Below, piece by piece: positions 1-9,576 of a stretch of 64,000 nt of DNA. Made by a program: the position numbers and the translations under genes. Numbering within the stretch: the stretch's first letter is position 1; each line of letters begins with the position of its first letter. A model generated the notes under the pieces. That model was given only the letters and a program-made list of their open reading frames with translations. It was not told the origin of the DNA and searched no databases. This DNA comes from Vibrio japonicus (GTDB lineage Bacteria; Pseudomonadota; Gammaproteobacteria; Enterobacterales; Vibrionaceae), in NCBI RefSeq assembly GCF_024582835.1, contig NZ_CP102097.1:930001-994000 (forward strand), written 5' to 3'.

Positions 1-1
1 T

Positions 2-880
2 TCTGTAGCGGTAATGCACGATGATGGTTCTCAATCAGTCAAAGATGGAAAAACACTGAAACTTTCCACTGCAGGTGAAGCTAGCTTAAAAGCTTGTGAC
101 GGTGACCTAAAGTGTGAAATGGATATCAAAAACAACAGCGCAAACTATGAAGAAACTGACGCATTCAAAGACGAGACAGTTTCAGGTTACACTTTAGACC
201 TTCGTTACGCTGGTATCGATCTGTGGGAAGATGCAAACCTTGAATTGGCAGTGGCTTACGATTTTGCCTCTGAAGCGAAAGATCAAACAGTTCTAGCGGA
301 TGATGGTGTCCTTTTAACTGCTGTTTTGGGTCAAGGTCTATCAAATGGCTTTAACCAAACCGTACTGCAATACGGTACTGCGTCATACGGTGCGCAAATG
401 GCGACTTACGGTGCAGGTGGTTGGTATGACCGTTCAGGCAAAAATAACGATGCCGATGGCTACCGTCTAATTAACTGGGGTGTGGTAGGTCTTGGTGACG
501 CATGGGAACTAGGACACGTAGTCATGTTTGCTCAAGCGTCTGATGCATTTGCCAAAATTGGCGGCGTAGAAGCAACTGGTGACATTACGGCGTACAATGC
601 AGTAATTCGTCCTGTATACAAATGGGATGAGCATATGAAGACGGTTTTTGAAGCGGGTTATTTCTACGATGAAATGGACGTTAATGGCGGCGGTGAAAAC
701 AAAGCTGCTGGTTCAAAGCTAACAGTAGCACAAGCTTGGTCTGCTGGTTCTAGCTTCTGGGCGCGTCCAGAAATCCGTGTATACGGTTCATACTTCATGG
801 ATCACGAAGCAGATAGCTTTGCTAGCAACACTGATGACTCAGAGTTCTCTGTTGGTATCCAAATGGAAGCTTGGTGGTAA
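2..880 (+). CDS. lamB: Maltoporin LamB, C-terminal part (5' end outside window)
   Basis: This is the C-terminal ~293 residues of an outer-membrane maltodextrin porin; the frame stays open to the left edge, so the start lies outside the window. Aromatic-rich alternating beta-strand segments run to a terminal Trp-Trp, and the ending QMEAWW is the typical last strand of LamB. Known role: an 18-strand trimeric barrel that lets maltose and maltodextrins diffuse to periplasmic MalE. It is followed by a good terminator and then malM. Unlike E. coli, where malK-lamB-malM form one operon, malK here lies on the opposite strand and points toward lamB-malM. Confidence is high for the family; which maltodextrin porin paralogue it is cannot be settled from the part seen. 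Confidence 0.93.
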   Translation, partial: SVAVMHDDGSQSVKDGKTLKLSTAGEASLKACDGDLKCEMDIKNNSANYEETDAFKDETVSGYTLDLRYAGIDLWEDANLELAVAYDFASEAKDQTVLADDGVLLTAVLGQGLSNGFNQTVLQYGTASYGAQMATYGAGGWYDRSGKNNDADGYRLINWGVVGLGDAWELGHVVMFAQASDAFAKIGGVEATGDITAYNAVIRPVYKWDEHMKTVFEAGYFYDEMDVNGGGENKAAGSKLTVAQAWSAGSSFWARPEIRVYGSYFMDHEADSFASNTDDSEFSVGIQMEAWW

Positions 881-913
881 TATAGTTTCCTAGTTTTATA
901 AGTCTTAAATAAT

Positions 914-940
914 AGCCGGCTTACGAAAGTCGGCTTTTTT
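914..940 (+). terminator. Intrinsic terminator after lamB
   Basis: A 7-bp stem (AGCCGGC / GTCGGCT, one G-T pair) is followed directly by a T run. It sits 34 bases after the lamB stop and 20 bases before malM, so malM is either expressed by read-through or has its own weak promoter. Confidence 0.8.
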
Positions 941-960
941 CGTCAAAAGTAGAGGTGTAG

Positions 961-1872
961 ATGAAACATTTAGTTCTGGGCTGCGCAATCAGTATGGCTT
1001 TGTTGGGCTGTGCGACGACAGAAACCGTTGTGTTTGATGCCAATAATGTTTCGGAAGTCGCAGAGTCTTACTCTCAAATTCAGTGGATTGATGTTGAGCC
1101 GACCAAGCGAGTTAACTTCTCGATTAATGAAAGAAATCAGAAGTATCAATTTGCATCCGGTATAAGCCCAATTGCGGCTTTTAATATTAATACCCAAGGG
1201 AAAGATCTCGATCTTGAAATAATCAGCCACTTTAAGAAAACCGTTTTTTATCCTAATGCGGTATTACTAAATGAAAACAATCAAATATTAAAAACGTTTA
1301 CGACTGAAGATTTCGAATATCAACATGCCTATGGGTTGGATGGGGACCGTTTGACGGCGGAAGTGACCATACAACCGGTGGGTGAGCAACGCGTTAAGCT
1401 TTTGCTATATACCACGCCAGCATTGATCGAAGAAAAGTCTGAGATAATGCACCCTGTGAAACTCGACGCGATTGCACGTGGTAACTATCCGCCGGACGTT
1501 CCAAATCCGTTAATTCCTCATGCTCAATATGGCGAGCTCAGTATTGTTGCGAAAGTTGACAGTGCAATTCTTGTAGAAGAGCCATTGACGGTGTCGAGTA
1601 CCGACACTGCGCACCAAAAGTTCAAAGAAGAACTGGCTAAAAATCAGCCCGTGCTAGAAAAGAAAGAGTTAATTCCAGTAATGGGGACTTCATTGGCTGT
1701 GGCAAGCCCTGCAACCCTTTCGGCCGAGCAGCAACAGTTCTATCTTTCTAGTATTGAAAACGCGGTAAAAGTTGGAATGCTTGACAAAGCATTGGCGTTA
1801 CTTGAAGAAGCGAAAGCCCTTAACGTTGAAGGTGCTCAACAGGTATTTGTTAGCGCAGTAAATAGCAAGTAA
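961..1872 (+). CDS. malM: MalM, maltose operon periplasmic lipoprotein
   Basis: The 303-aa product begins with a lipoprotein signal peptide whose lipobox LLGC ends at Cys17. The body matches the MalM family, with a segment close to the E. coli protein near residues 30-110, a Pro-rich linker near residues 175-190 and a helical C terminus. MalM is encoded with maltose genes but its exact job is not firmly known; a periplasmic sugar-related role is usually suggested. It follows lamB in the same direction across a terminator. The chosen start fits the signal peptide and a purine-rich AGAGGTG upstream. Confidence 0.88.
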   Translation: MKHLVLGCAISMALLGCATTETVVFDANNVSEVAESYSQIQWIDVEPTKRVNFSINERNQKYQFASGISPIAAFNINTQGKDLDLEIISHFKKTVFYPNAVLLNENNQILKTFTTEDFEYQHAYGLDGDRLTAEVTIQPVGEQRVKLLLYTTPALIEEKSEIMHPVKLDAIARGNYPPDVPNPLIPHAQYGELSIVAKVDSAILVEEPLTVSSTDTAHQKFKEELAKNQPVLEKKELIPVMGTSLAVASPATLSAEQQQFYLSSIENAVKVGMLDKALALLEEAKALNVEGAQQVFVSAVNSK

Positions 1873-1891
1873 TTGCCAGAATAAAACATAA

Positions 1892-1917
1892 GAAGCACTC
1901 AGTAATATGGGTGCTTC
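1892..1917 (+). terminator. Hairpin after malM without a T tract
   Basis: GAAGCAC pairs with GTGCTTC across a 12-base loop, 20 bases after malM. No T run follows, so it may be a 3' stabilising hairpin or a Rho-assisted end rather than a classical intrinsic terminator. Confidence 0.4.
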
Positions 1918-2090
1918 GGCGGTGAAGCTAAGTTCCTACTCCTATACGACACATTTTCTCTCTATCTCTTTTCTTCTTCCTCTACTTTCTGCGTCTCAGT
2001 CAAATATGCGTACTTCCAGATTATTGATGTTTCCTGCGCAATAACCTGAACATTTACCTATTACTTACAGCACCGGAAACCGCCAAAGAC

Positions 2091-2126
2091 AAAAAATCGG
2101 CTGGCACAATATATGTGACAGCCGAT
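2091..2126 (-). terminator. Intrinsic terminator after malK
   Basis: Read on the minus strand, ATCGGCTG-T-CACA pairs with TGTG-C-CAGCCGAT and is followed by TTTTTT. It lies about 30 bases past the malK stop and ends the malK transcript before it converges on malM. Confidence 0.85.
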
Positions 2127-2156
2127 GTGAGAATAGATATTTAGCGCTGATTATTC

Positions 2157-3275
2157 TTAATCGAACTCAACACCAGACTCTTTGTATAGTCGTTGGCACG
2201 CAGTCCCATTACTATGGAATAGGTGACAACGGTGTGCTGGAATGCCGACAGATAGCTTATCGCCAGTTTCAACAGAAAGCGTATCTGGTTGACGGTAGAT
2301 CATGTCTGCATCGGCGGCATCGATGTGCATGTAAACCTGAGTTTCGTTACCTAGTTTCTCAACAATGTTCACTTTGCCTTCGATTGTCGCATCCCCTTCG
2401 TTGGCTGGAACGAGGTGCTCAGGACGGATACCTAACGACATACGTTCGCCTTGATTCACGGTTGTGCCATCAACAGGAATCCAGAAAGCGGTTCCGTTTG
2501 CCAATTGAACCATCACACGCTCTTTTTCAACGGCTTCAATAGAGACGCTGATAAAATTCATTTTTGGAGAGCCAATAAACCCAGCAACAAAACGGTTTTG
2601 AGGATAGTGATACAGTTCAAGAGGTTTACCTACCTGTGAAACAAAACCTGCATCCAGAACGACAATTTTATCTGCCATGGTCATGGCTTCGACTTGATCG
2701 TGCGTTACGTAAATCATCGTACAACCAAGTTTGCGCTGAAGTTTTGTAATTTCAGAACGCATCTGAACACGTAGTGCTGCGTCAAGGTTTGAAAGCGGCT
2801 CATCAAGTAAGAACACTTGTGGTTGAGACACCAACGTACGTCCAATCGCAACACGCTGACGCTGACCACCAGATAGAGCTTTAGGTTGGCGTTCTAGAAG
2901 GTGGCTAAGTTGAAGGATCTCTGCGGCGTGTTCAACGCGTTTATTGATTTCGTTTTTATCTGCTTTAGCCAGTTTTAGGCCGAAAGACATGTTATCGAAG
3001 AGGTTTAAATGAGGGTAGAGAGCATAAGACTGGAACACCATTCCGACACCACGCTTTGATGGTTCTACATCGTTCATGCGCTCATCACCGATGTAAAGGT
3101 CGCCGGAGGTAATGTCTTCTAGACCAGCGATACAACGAAGCAGGGTAGATTTACCGCAACCAGATGGACCAACAAAAACGACAAACTCGCCTTCTGTGAT
3201 ATCTAAATCGACGTTTTTTGAAATTAAAACGTCGCCATAAGCTTTACATACATTTTTTAACGTGACACTCGCCAT
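2157..3275 (-). CDS. malK: MalK, maltose ABC transporter ATP-binding subunit
   Basis: A 372-aa ATPase of the MalFGK2 importer. Walker [10 protein letters not shown] at residues 36-44, signature LSGGQ at 134-138, Walker B VFLLDE at 154-159 and the switch His192 are all intact. The C-terminal third is the regulatory MOP-like domain typical of sugar-importer ATPases (MalK/UgpC/MsmX), which in E. coli binds EIIA-Glc and MalT. Length equals the E. coli protein. It is transcribed away from malEFG from a shared control region of about 680 bases. Confidence 0.96.
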   Translation of the reverse strand: MASVTLKNVCKAYGDVLISKNVDLDITEGEFVVFVGPSGCGKSTLLRCIAGLEDITSGDLYIGDERMNDVEPSKRGVGMVFQSYALYPHLNLFDNMSFGLKLAKADKNEINKRVEHAAEILQLSHLLERQPKALSGGQRQRVAIGRTLVSQPQVFLLDEPLSNLDAALRVQMRSEITKLQRKLGCTMIYVTHDQVEAMTMADKIVVLDAGFVSQVGKPLELYHYPQNRFVAGFIGSPKMNFISVSIEAVEKERVMVQLANGTAFWIPVDGTTVNQGERMSLGIRPEHLVPANEGDATIEGKVNIVEKLGNETQVYMHIDAADADMIYRQPDTLSVETGDKLSVGIPAHRCHLFHSNGTACQRLYKESGVEFD

Positions 3276-3644
3276 CTAGCTCGCCCTCGGTCAATATTTT
3301 TATTTGTACTGTCAAACATTATATGAATATTTGCGAAGACAGTAACTGTAGGAATTGGGTAAGACGTGGATTCTATCTCTTATGTAAGAAAAATGGGTGA
3401 TGGATAACTCGCATCACCCGCCAAGGCCAATCATAAGTCTGCTTCCCCCTTACTTTAGTAAGTATCTCCCCCATTTCAGTCCGATCCAGAGATCAAATTC
3501 AATTCGAATACTTACGTAGTAATAGCAAACCCTGCGGCATTGTAAATCAGACAGTTAATTTGGTACTGACCAATCGACTACTGATAAGGGTTCTTACCAT
3601 CCACTCTTGGATGTGTGTAGTTTCCCTAGATTGAGTGTTAGGCG

Positions 3645-3700
3645 CATCCTCCCGACCTTATTTTTTGTAGGGGGAGTAGATGAGGATGAGGGAGAGGAGG
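3645..3700 (+). promoter_or_regulatory. Cluster of MalT-type boxes
   Basis: Against the E. coli MalT box GGGGA(T/G)GAGG, 3682-3691 reads GAGGATGAGG (9 of 10) and 3691-3700 reads GGAGAGGAGG (9 of 10), forming an almost contiguous direct repeat. Weaker 8-of-10 matches are GGGGAGTAGA at 3671-3680 and, on the minus strand, CGGGAGGATG at 3645-3654. Another GAGGATGAGA lies at 3853-3862. Repeated boxes fit cooperative MalT binding. Confidence 0.6.
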
Positions 3701-3746
3701 GGGTAAAAGGCGTAGCGAGATCGAGTTCAAATAAATGCAGTTGGTA

Positions 3747-3768
3747 AAATTGAAACTGATCACATAAA
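3747..3768 (+). promoter_or_regulatory. CRP-like half-site in mal control region
   Basis: TGAAACTGATCACATAA contains a good right half (GATCACAT) and a poor left half of the TGTGA-N6-TCACA consensus. Position between the MalT boxes and malE fits catabolite control, as in E. coli, but the match is only partial. Confidence 0.4.
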
Positions 3769-3951
3769 GAGTCATTTCTGTGACTTTCGTCCGATAGCTA
3801 TGTCGATGAGGATCACGAAAGTAGTCCATAATATTGAGGGCGTAGGGAGTAGGAGGATGAGACACCTTTCGGTTTGGCTAAAAATAGATGTCGAAATACG
3901 GTGAAACCTCCTGGTCCAACCCTACGAGAGAAATATAACAAGGATATGAAT

Positions 3952-5133
3952 ATGAAAAACGCCCTAAGCACAGTCGCTCTAGGTACGCTAGTTGCTCTTG
4001 GTTCATTCGGTGCAAATGCTGCTATAGAAGAAGGCCAACTGACCATTTGGATTAATGGCGATAAAGGTTACAACGGTCTAGCGGAAGTTGGTAAACAGTT
4101 TGAAGAAGATACAGGTGTTAAAGTGACAGTGGCTCACCCTGATGCGCTTCAAGATAAGTTCCCTCAAACTGCTGCGACAGGCGATGGTCCTGATATTGTG
4201 TTTTGGGCTCATGACCGTTTTGGTGGCTACGCAGAATCTGGCTTGTTGGCTGAGATCAAACCATCAAAAGCAATTAAAGACGGCATTGTAGACTTCGCAT
4301 GGGATGCAGTGAAATACGATGGCAAACTGATTGGCTATCCAGTTGCTGTTGAGTCTTTATCACTTATCTACAATAAAGATCTTGTGGCGAATCCACCTGA
4401 GAGCTGGGAAGACATTGCTAAGCTAGACGCTGAGCTTAAAAAAGATGGCAAGTCTGCGATTATGTGGAACCTAAAAGAACCGTATTTCACATGGCCACTT
4501 ATGGCAGCAGATGGTGGTTATGCGTTTAAATTTAGCTCCGCTGGATACGATGTTAAAGACGCGGGTATCGCTAACGCTGGCGTAAAAGACGCAATGAACT
4601 TTGTGAAAGGTCTTGTCGATAAAGGGGTGATTTCATCGGATATGGATTACTCGGTATCTGAATCTTCATTCAACCAAGGCCAAACTGCGATGATCATCAA
4701 TGGCCCTTGGTCTTGGGGTAACATCGAAAAGTCAGGCATTAACTACGGCGTGAGCACGCTTCCTAAATTTAACGGTAAGCCTTCTAAACCATTTGTTGGT
4801 GTACTAACAGCAGGCATTAGCACTGCGTCACCTAACAAAGACCTAGCAGTGGAATTCATCGAGAATTACCTATTGACCAACGAAGGTCTGGGTAAAGTGA
4901 ATGCTGATAAACCATTAGGTGCGGTTGCGCTTAAATCTTACCAGAATGAGCTGGATTCTGACCCACGCATTGCTGCTACGATGAACAACGCGATGAATGG
5001 CGAAATCATGCCTAACATCCCTCAGATGAACGCATTTTGGGGTAGCGCGAAAAACGCAATCATTAACATTGTAGATGGTCGCCAAACTGTAGACGAAGCG
5101 TTAGCGGATGCAGAAAAACAGATGATCAAATAA
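3952..5133 (+). CDS. malE: MalE, periplasmic maltose/maltodextrin-binding protein
   Basis: A 393-aa precursor with a signal peptide ending near residue 24 (GANA-A). The mature start, [19 protein letters not shown], is nearly identical to E. coli MalE, and the family blocks [18 protein letters not shown] and [14 protein letters not shown] follow. The ATG at 3952 is chosen because AAGGA at 3940-3944 is 7 bases from it; an in-frame ATG at 3946 is too close, and a longer upstream extension would spoil the signal peptide. It binds maltose in the periplasm and docks on MalFGK2. First gene of malEFG. Confidence 0.96.
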   Translation: MKNALSTVALGTLVALGSFGANAAIEEGQLTIWINGDKGYNGLAEVGKQFEEDTGVKVTVAHPDALQDKFPQTAATGDGPDIVFWAHDRFGGYAESGLLAEIKPSKAIKDGIVDFAWDAVKYDGKLIGYPVAVESLSLIYNKDLVANPPESWEDIAKLDAELKKDGKSAIMWNLKEPYFTWPLMAADGGYAFKFSSAGYDVKDAGIANAGVKDAMNFVKGLVDKGVISSDMDYSVSESSFNQGQTAMIINGPWSWGNIEKSGINYGVSTLPKFNGKPSKPFVGVLTAGISTASPNKDLAVEFIENYLLTNEGLGKVNADKPLGAVALKSYQNELDSDPRIAATMNNAMNGEIMPNIPQMNAFWGSAKNAIINIVDGRQTVDEALADAEKQMIK

Positions 5134-5148
5134 TTACTATCAATTTTT

Positions 5149-5177
5149 GGGGAGAGGGCAACTTCTCCCTATTTTCT
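5149..5177 (+). terminator. malE-malF intergenic hairpin
   Basis: GGGAGAGG pairs with CTTCTCCC, followed by TATTTTCT. A hairpin here is expected to protect or partly terminate after malE so that the binding protein is made in excess over the membrane subunits. Confidence 0.6.
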
Positions 5178-5206
5178 AAGTTTTATTATCGCTAGCAGGT
5201 TCCTCT

Positions 5207-6781
5207 ATGCAGTCAGTTCAAGGTACCGATGTTATGACATCAACAACAACGAGCTTGCCATCAAGTAAAAATGTATTCATTAAGTGGGCACTGCTTGGCA
5301 GTGTGGGCGTCCTTAATGGTTATGCAACGATTTTAATGTACTCGCGTGGTGAGATGGCGTTTGCGCTGCTTACCCTTATTCTAACCGCACTGGCCTTGTA
5401 TATATTCGGCAGCAAAAAAACGTATGCTCACCGTTATATCTATCCAGGCATCGCGGGTATGATCCTTTTCATCCTTTTCCCACTCGCGTACACAGTCGGT
5501 TTGGCATTCACTAACTACAGTGCCAAAAACCAGCTTACGCTAGAGCGTGCGCAAACCGTTTTGAAAGAGCGCACGTTTCAAAGTGGTGATAGCTACCCAT
5601 TCACGTTGTACAAGACTGAAAACGGCCACCGCATTGCTGTGGAGAAAGGCGATCAACTTTTGGCAACGGATGAATTTAACCTTTCCGCACTTTCAGCTGA
5701 AGATTTTGAATTAACACCCGTTGAGTCTGTTGCCGGTGAAAAAGAGAAGATCAGAGCCATCATTAGCAATAAAGATGCGCTAGGTAGCATTGATCTCCAC
5801 ATGCCATCAGGTGAAGACATCCGTATGAGTGGACTGCGTAAATTTGCGGCGGTCGTTCCTCTCTATACGCTTCAAGAAGATGGTGAATCTCTTTATAACA
5901 ATGAGACAGGCGAAACGCTGCGTCCAAATATGGAAGTGGGTTTCTATCAGCCAGTTGACGAGAACGGTCAATTTATCGGCTCAACGGTTTCACCTGGTTT
6001 TGTGGTAGAGATTGGTACGCACAACTTTGAACGTGTTTGGAAAGATGATGGCATCAAAGAACCGTTTATTAGCATATTTATCTGGACGGTGATCTTCTCT
6101 GCGGTCAGTGTTGCATTGACGGTGATTATCGGTTTGGTGTTAGCCAGTATTGTGCAGTGGGAGGCGCTAAAAGGACGTGCTATTTATCGCGTACTACTGA
6201 TTCTGCCATACGCTGTACCAGCCTTTATCTCTATTTTGATTTTCAAAGGTTTGTTTAACCAAAGCTTTGGTGAAGTGAACATGGTGTTGGAGGCTATGTT
6301 TGGCCTTAGCCCTTCATGGTTCTCAGACCCTTTCCTTGCGAAAACAATGATTATCATTGTGAATACGTGGCTGGGCTTCCCTTACATGATGATTCTGTGT
6401 ATGGGACTACTCAAAGCGATTCCGGACGATCTCTATGAAGCTTCGGCGATTGACGGTTCAAACTTTGTGACAAACTTTACCAAAATCACACTACCCTTGA
6501 TGATTAAACCGCTCACACCTTTATTGATTGCAAGCTTCGCGTTTAACTTCAATAACTTTGTATTGATTCAGCTTCTAACCCAAGGTGGTCCGAATATGAT
6601 TGGCACGTCAGAGCCAGCAGGTTATACGGATCTATTGGTTAACTACACGTATCGAATCGCGTTTGAAGGCGCTGGTGGTCAAGACTTTGGCTTAGCAAGC
6701 GCAATCGCAACACTTATCTTCTTACTTGTGGGTGCACTCGCGTTGCTTAACCTACGTGTAACGAAAGTAGCTCAGGACTAA
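5207..6781 (+). CDS. malF: MalF, maltose ABC transporter permease
   Basis: A 524-aa inner-membrane subunit. The N-terminal helices (residues ~22-105) are followed by a long soluble periplasmic insert (~105-285), the P2 loop that characterises MalF and contacts MalE, and then by the ABC permease core. The EAA coupling loop reads [20 protein letters not shown] around residues 408-427, and contacts MalK. A second in-frame ATG nine codons in (5234) is an equally possible start. It partners MalG. Confidence 0.95.
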   Translation: MQSVQGTDVMTSTTTSLPSSKNVFIKWALLGSVGVLNGYATILMYSRGEMAFALLTLILTALALYIFGSKKTYAHRYIYPGIAGMILFILFPLAYTVGLAFTNYSAKNQLTLERAQTVLKERTFQSGDSYPFTLYKTENGHRIAVEKGDQLLATDEFNLSALSAEDFELTPVESVAGEKEKIRAIISNKDALGSIDLHMPSGEDIRMSGLRKFAAVVPLYTLQEDGESLYNNETGETLRPNMEVGFYQPVDENGQFIGSTVSPGFVVEIGTHNFERVWKDDGIKEPFISIFIWTVIFSAVSVALTVIIGLVLASIVQWEALKGRAIYRVLLILPYAVPAFISILIFKGLFNQSFGEVNMVLEAMFGLSPSWFSDPFLAKTMIIIVNTWLGFPYMMILCMGLLKAIPDDLYEASAIDGSNFVTNFTKITLPLMIKPLTPLLIASFAFNFNNFVLIQLLTQGGPNMIGTSEPAGYTDLLVNYTYRIAFEGAGGQDFGLASAIATLIFLLVGALALLNLRVTKVAQD

Positions 6782-6792
6782 GGAGGTTCAAA

Positions 6793-7683
6793 ATGGCAAT
6801 GGTACAAGGTAAATCTCTTAAATACCGTGTATGGGCAACCCATATCGCTATGTGGGCATTCCTATCGATGATTATCTTCCCACTATTGATGATCGTAGCG
6901 ATTTCGTTCCGTGAAGGTAACTTCGCAACAGGGAGTATTATTCCGGATAACCCATCCTTGGAGCACTGGAAATTAGCACTTGGTTTCTCGGTCACGAATG
7001 CAGATGGCTCAGTGACACCTCCTCCATTCCCAGTTCTCACTTGGTTATGGAACTCGGTAAAAGTGGCGGGCATTTCGTCTATATTGATCGTTGCTCTGTC
7101 TACCACGTCTGCTTACGCATTTGCCCGTATGAGATTTAAAGGTAAGAACACAATCCTTAAAGCGATGATGATCTTCCAAATGTTCCCAGCAGTACTGGCG
7201 CTAGTGGCACTTTATGCTTTGTTCGACAAACTTGGACAATATATTCCGTTCCTTGGCTTGAACACGCATGGAGGTCTGATTTTCTCTTACTTAGGTGGTA
7301 TTGCACTGCACGTATGGACAATCAAAGGCTACTTTGAAACGATTGATAACTCGCTAGAAGAAGCGGCAGCGCTTGATGGTGCAACACCGTGGCAAGCCTT
7401 TAGATTGGTACTGCTTCCGTTGTCTGTACCGATTCTAGCGGTCGTATTTATTCTTTCATTTATTATGGTCGTAGGCGAAGTTCCGGTAGCATCATTACTA
7501 CTTTCTGATGTAGAATCTTACACATTAGCGGTTGGTATGCAGCAGTATCTCTACCCTCAGAACTATCTATGGGGTGATTTTGCAGCAGCAGCAGTATTGT
7601 CTGCTTTACCAATTACGATCGTATTCTTACTTGCGCAGCGTTGGTTGGTCGGAGGATTAACCGCCGGCGGTGTGAAAGGTTAA
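6793..7683 (+). CDS. malG: MalG, maltose ABC transporter permease
   Basis: A 296-aa permease with six predicted membrane helices and the EAA loop [20 protein letters not shown] near residues 190-209. The length equals the E. coli protein, and the C terminus AGGVKG is the MalG tail that reaches into the MalK dimer. The ribosome site AAGGAGG overlaps the malF stop codon, so the two subunits are probably translationally coupled. Confidence 0.96.
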   Translation: MAMVQGKSLKYRVWATHIAMWAFLSMIIFPLLMIVAISFREGNFATGSIIPDNPSLEHWKLALGFSVTNADGSVTPPPFPVLTWLWNSVKVAGISSILIVALSTTSAYAFARMRFKGKNTILKAMMIFQMFPAVLALVALYALFDKLGQYIPFLGLNTHGGLIFSYLGGIALHVWTIKGYFETIDNSLEEAAALDGATPWQAFRLVLLPLSVPILAVVFILSFIMVVGEVPVASLLLSDVESYTLAVGMQQYLYPQNYLWGDFAAAAVLSALPITIVFLLAQRWLVGGLTAGGVKG

Positions 7684-7695
7684 TAAGAACGATAA

Positions 7696-7724
7696 GGGCG
7701 GCCGAGAGGTCGCCCATTTGTTTC
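7696..7724 (+). terminator. Intrinsic terminator after malG
   Basis: GGGCGGCC-GAGA-GGTCGCCC forms an 8-bp stem (one G-T pair) followed by the T-rich ATTTGTTTCT, 12 bases after malG. Confidence 0.75.
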
Positions 7725-8104
7725 TCGACTTAACATCATTTGGTTTGGCCGCCGATCAGTTAAGAAGAAAACACTACTGGCGTTACGCATAGCTGGCTGT
7801 TAGCTAGATTCCTTACTATTTCACTACTAACAGTTTTTGTAACCATAGCCCGAGCAATGCTCGGGCTTTTGTTTTTGTGGCGGTGATTATAAAGGTCTTT
7901 TACTAACCATACTTTTGGTGTGGCAAAGCGTGCGAGGCATTACTCACAGTTATATGTAATGAGTTAGAAGTGACAATAGATTTGTTGACTGGTCTATAAA
8001 TATTGGTGGTTTGGCGCGAGAAAGAGTGGCGAGTGCCAGAAATAAGTTTTAAACGTTTTCAGGAAATGAGCGAAGCCGTCTACCCAATCCCATCATTTAC
8101 ATTC
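7725..8104. other. Gene-free stretch after the mal operon
   Basis: No credible reading frame. It holds a second strong plus-strand terminator (7847-7876) about 165 bases past malG. The 7725-7846 segment could be an untranslated tail or a small RNA, but no promoter stands out. Confidence 0.4.
7847..7876 (+). terminator. Second strong intrinsic terminator downstream of malG
   Basis: AGCCCGAGC-AAT-GCTCGGGCT is a perfect 9-bp stem with a 3-base loop, followed by TTTGTTTTT. It is either a backup for malEFG or the end of an unrecognised short transcript starting within 7725-7846. Confidence 0.8.
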
Positions 8105-8350
8105 TTAAAGCTCTCGGCTTGAAGGTGCGCATCCCATGTATTGCAGCAAAACGTAGATGCTTTCTTGGGAGAGTGCAACGCGACGAAAGAGATCTGCAAA
8201 CGTATCATCCCCACCAAAACACGCCTTGATATAGTGGTTGATTTCGGTATCTGCGTAACCTTCAACATACATAGTGCGAACCCACTGGTATTCAACCGCT
8301 TTTAGGTTAGACAACGTATTTTCACTCAGTGTAACTTCGCTTATGTTCAC
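8105..8350 (-). CDS. Small conserved-looking protein of unknown function (81 aa)
   Basis: Unrecognised. The predicted start is GTG at 8350, chosen because AGGA lies 6 bases upstream. The product is soluble with no signal peptide: a mostly helical N-terminal half (EYQWVRTMYVEGYADTEIN) and a phenylalanine/leucine-rich second half. The ribosome site and protein-like composition make it more likely real than the overlapping frame at 8080-8295. It stands alone on the minus strand between malG and a thioesterase gene. Confidence 0.55.
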   Translation of the reverse strand: MNISEVTLSENTLSNLKAVEYQWVRTMYVEGYADTEINHYIKACFGGDDTFADLFRRVALSQESIYVLLQYMGCAPSSREL

Positions 8351-8426
8351 TCACAGTCCTTTATACAATTATATGTGCTAGAGGATTAAATCAGATCAAT
8401 GTGAATGAATGATGACAGGAAAGTGT

Positions 8427-8450
8427 AAAAAAGAGGCATTAAAGCCTCTT
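8427..8450 (-). terminator. Terminator after the thioesterase gene
   Basis: On the minus strand AAGAGGC-TTTAAT-GCCTCTT runs into a T stretch, 16 bases past the stop codon at 8466. Confidence 0.8.
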
Positions 8451-8465
8451 GCAAGAATTAAAACC

Positions 8466-8951
8466 TTATTTAAGGTACTTAACGTGCGCTTCCATCTCTT
8501 CACCTATTTGTTGACGCATGTTCATAAGGCGGATGGCAGAGTCTCTTAGCTCTATGTCTTCAGGGGTTTCTGGCACCCACTCAGGAACGGAGGTAGGTTT
8601 ACCATTTTCATCGACAGCAACCATAATCACGATGCAGTGCGTAGTTAAACGGTTTTTCAGTTCTTTCGGGTCGCTGGCTTGAACATCAATCGCAATATGC
8701 ATTGAGCTTCGGCCTGTGTAGATCACCTTTGCGCTGACTTCAACGAGGTTACCGACGTGAATCGGCTGAACAAATCGAATTCCGCCAGCGTAGGCAGTAA
8801 TACAGTACTTACCGCTCCATCCTGCCGAGTTTGCGTATGCTGCTAAATCGATCCATTTCATTACGGCGCCACCATGGACTTTGCCGCCAAAGTTTACATC
8901 TCCGGGTTCAGCGAGAAAACGTAGGGTTGTTGTGCGTTGACCAGTGCTCAT
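8466..8951 (-). CDS. Acyl-CoA thioesterase, hotdog fold
   Basis: A 161-aa single-hotdog protein of the cytosolic acyl-CoA hydrolase (YciA/BACH-like) type. The family block GGKVHGGAVMKWIDLAAY, at residues 22-39, contains the helix start and the catalytic-region Asp35; the beta strands RFVQPIHVGNLVEVSAKV and SMHIAIDV follow. The predicted reaction is hydrolysis of acyl-CoA to free acid and CoA; the natural chain length cannot be read from the sequence. It is a single gene with its own terminator. Confidence 0.85.
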   Translation of the reverse strand: MSTGQRTTTLRFLAEPGDVNFGGKVHGGAVMKWIDLAAYANSAGWSGKYCITAYAGGIRFVQPIHVGNLVEVSAKVIYTGRSSMHIAIDVQASDPKELKNRLTTHCIVIMVAVDENGKPTSVPEWVPETPEDIELRDSAIRLMNMRQQIGEEMEAHVKYLK

Positions 8952-9201
8952 CTGTCAATCCTGTATTTGCTATATGTTTATTGTTAATAACAAAATGATT
9001 ACTCACGCGCAACACATATTCGACGGTCGTCTAAGATTTGTTTGGCATGTAATAGATGAAGGAATGAAAGACAGGGGAGAGCAGCAACATGCCGATAGTG
9101 AAGATGTCGTGAATCAGCTTTGGATGCGATCCGGTTCTTATCTGTCGCGTGCGCCCCAGTCCATACGGAATTTGCTTTATTGCATGACTTATTTGCAATG
9201 C

Positions 9202-9408
9202 CTATTTGGATACGTCCTCGTATTCGCCTTCGAGCACAGTGCCATGACTGCTGGTGTTAAACGTAGCCGAGTTGGCCTTACTTTTATTCAGTAATTTTTT
9301 ACCAGTAATGATTGCGAAGATTGTTACTGGTATCGCTAAAATAAGCCCCATCACCAGGGTTAACACACTAATAAATAGTACAACGATACTTGTGATTATT
9401 CTCTTCAT
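9202..9408 (-). CDS. Small membrane protein, unknown (68 aa)
   Basis: Residues 4-36 form one long or two closely packed membrane helices (IITSIVVLFISVLTLVMGLI...), followed by a basic stretch GKKLLNKSK and a polar acidic tail ending EGEYEDVSK. AGAGG lies 7 bases before the ATG. Orientation is predicted with a cytoplasmic tail after the Lys-rich segment. Family not recognised; it resembles small stress or envelope peptides only in layout. Confidence 0.6.
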   Translation of the reverse strand: MKRIITSIVVLFISVLTLVMGLILAIPVTIFAIITGKKLLNKSKANSATFNTSSHGTVLEGEYEDVSK

Positions 9409-9474
9409 AGTGAACCTCTTCTGTTTCGTCTATTAGGCTAATTTATCATCAATGAATCAAAGATGAACAAATGC

Positions 9475-9504
9475 AAAAAAGCCACTTTCAGTGTATGAAA
9501 GTGG
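9475..9504 (-). terminator. Strong intrinsic terminator after the gap-like gene
   Basis: On the minus strand GCCACTTTCA-TACAC-TGAAAGTGGC, a perfect 10-bp stem, is followed by TTTTTT. It lies about 75 bases past the GAPDH stop, beyond another hairpin at 9543-9563. Confidence 0.88.
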
Positions 9505-9542
9505 CAATAACATAGGGATTATTATAAGAGTTGTGGAGGTTT

Positions 9543-9563
9543 GCTCCTGACAGCGCCAGGAGC
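9543..9563 (-). other. Stem-loop just after the gap-like stop codon
   Basis: GCTCCTG and CAGGAGC form a perfect 7-bp stem with a 7-base loop. No T run follows on either strand, so it is likely a 3' stabilising structure upstream of the true terminator. Confidence 0.45.
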
Positions 9564-9576
9564 TTAATTCTTCGAA

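Larger units (their letters stand above)
3276..3951. promoter_or_regulatory. Divergent malK / malEFG control region
   Basis: About 680 bases without a credible gene between the malK and malE starts. It holds several G-rich MalT-box-like sequences on both strands and a CRP-like half-site (listed separately), which is the expected MalT/CRP co-activated arrangement. Two short overlapping reading frames here lack ribosome sites and are not taken as genes. Confidence 0.75.

Noticed and set aside
3638..4046. Two minus-strand frames in the malK-malE gap
   Set aside because: They overlap MalT boxes and the malE signal peptide region and lack ribosome sites.
8944..9294. 116-codon plus-strand frame
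   Set aside because: It overlaps the start of the thioesterase gene and the small membrane protein on the other strand; composition is not protein-like and no ribosome site is seen. Kept at low probability.
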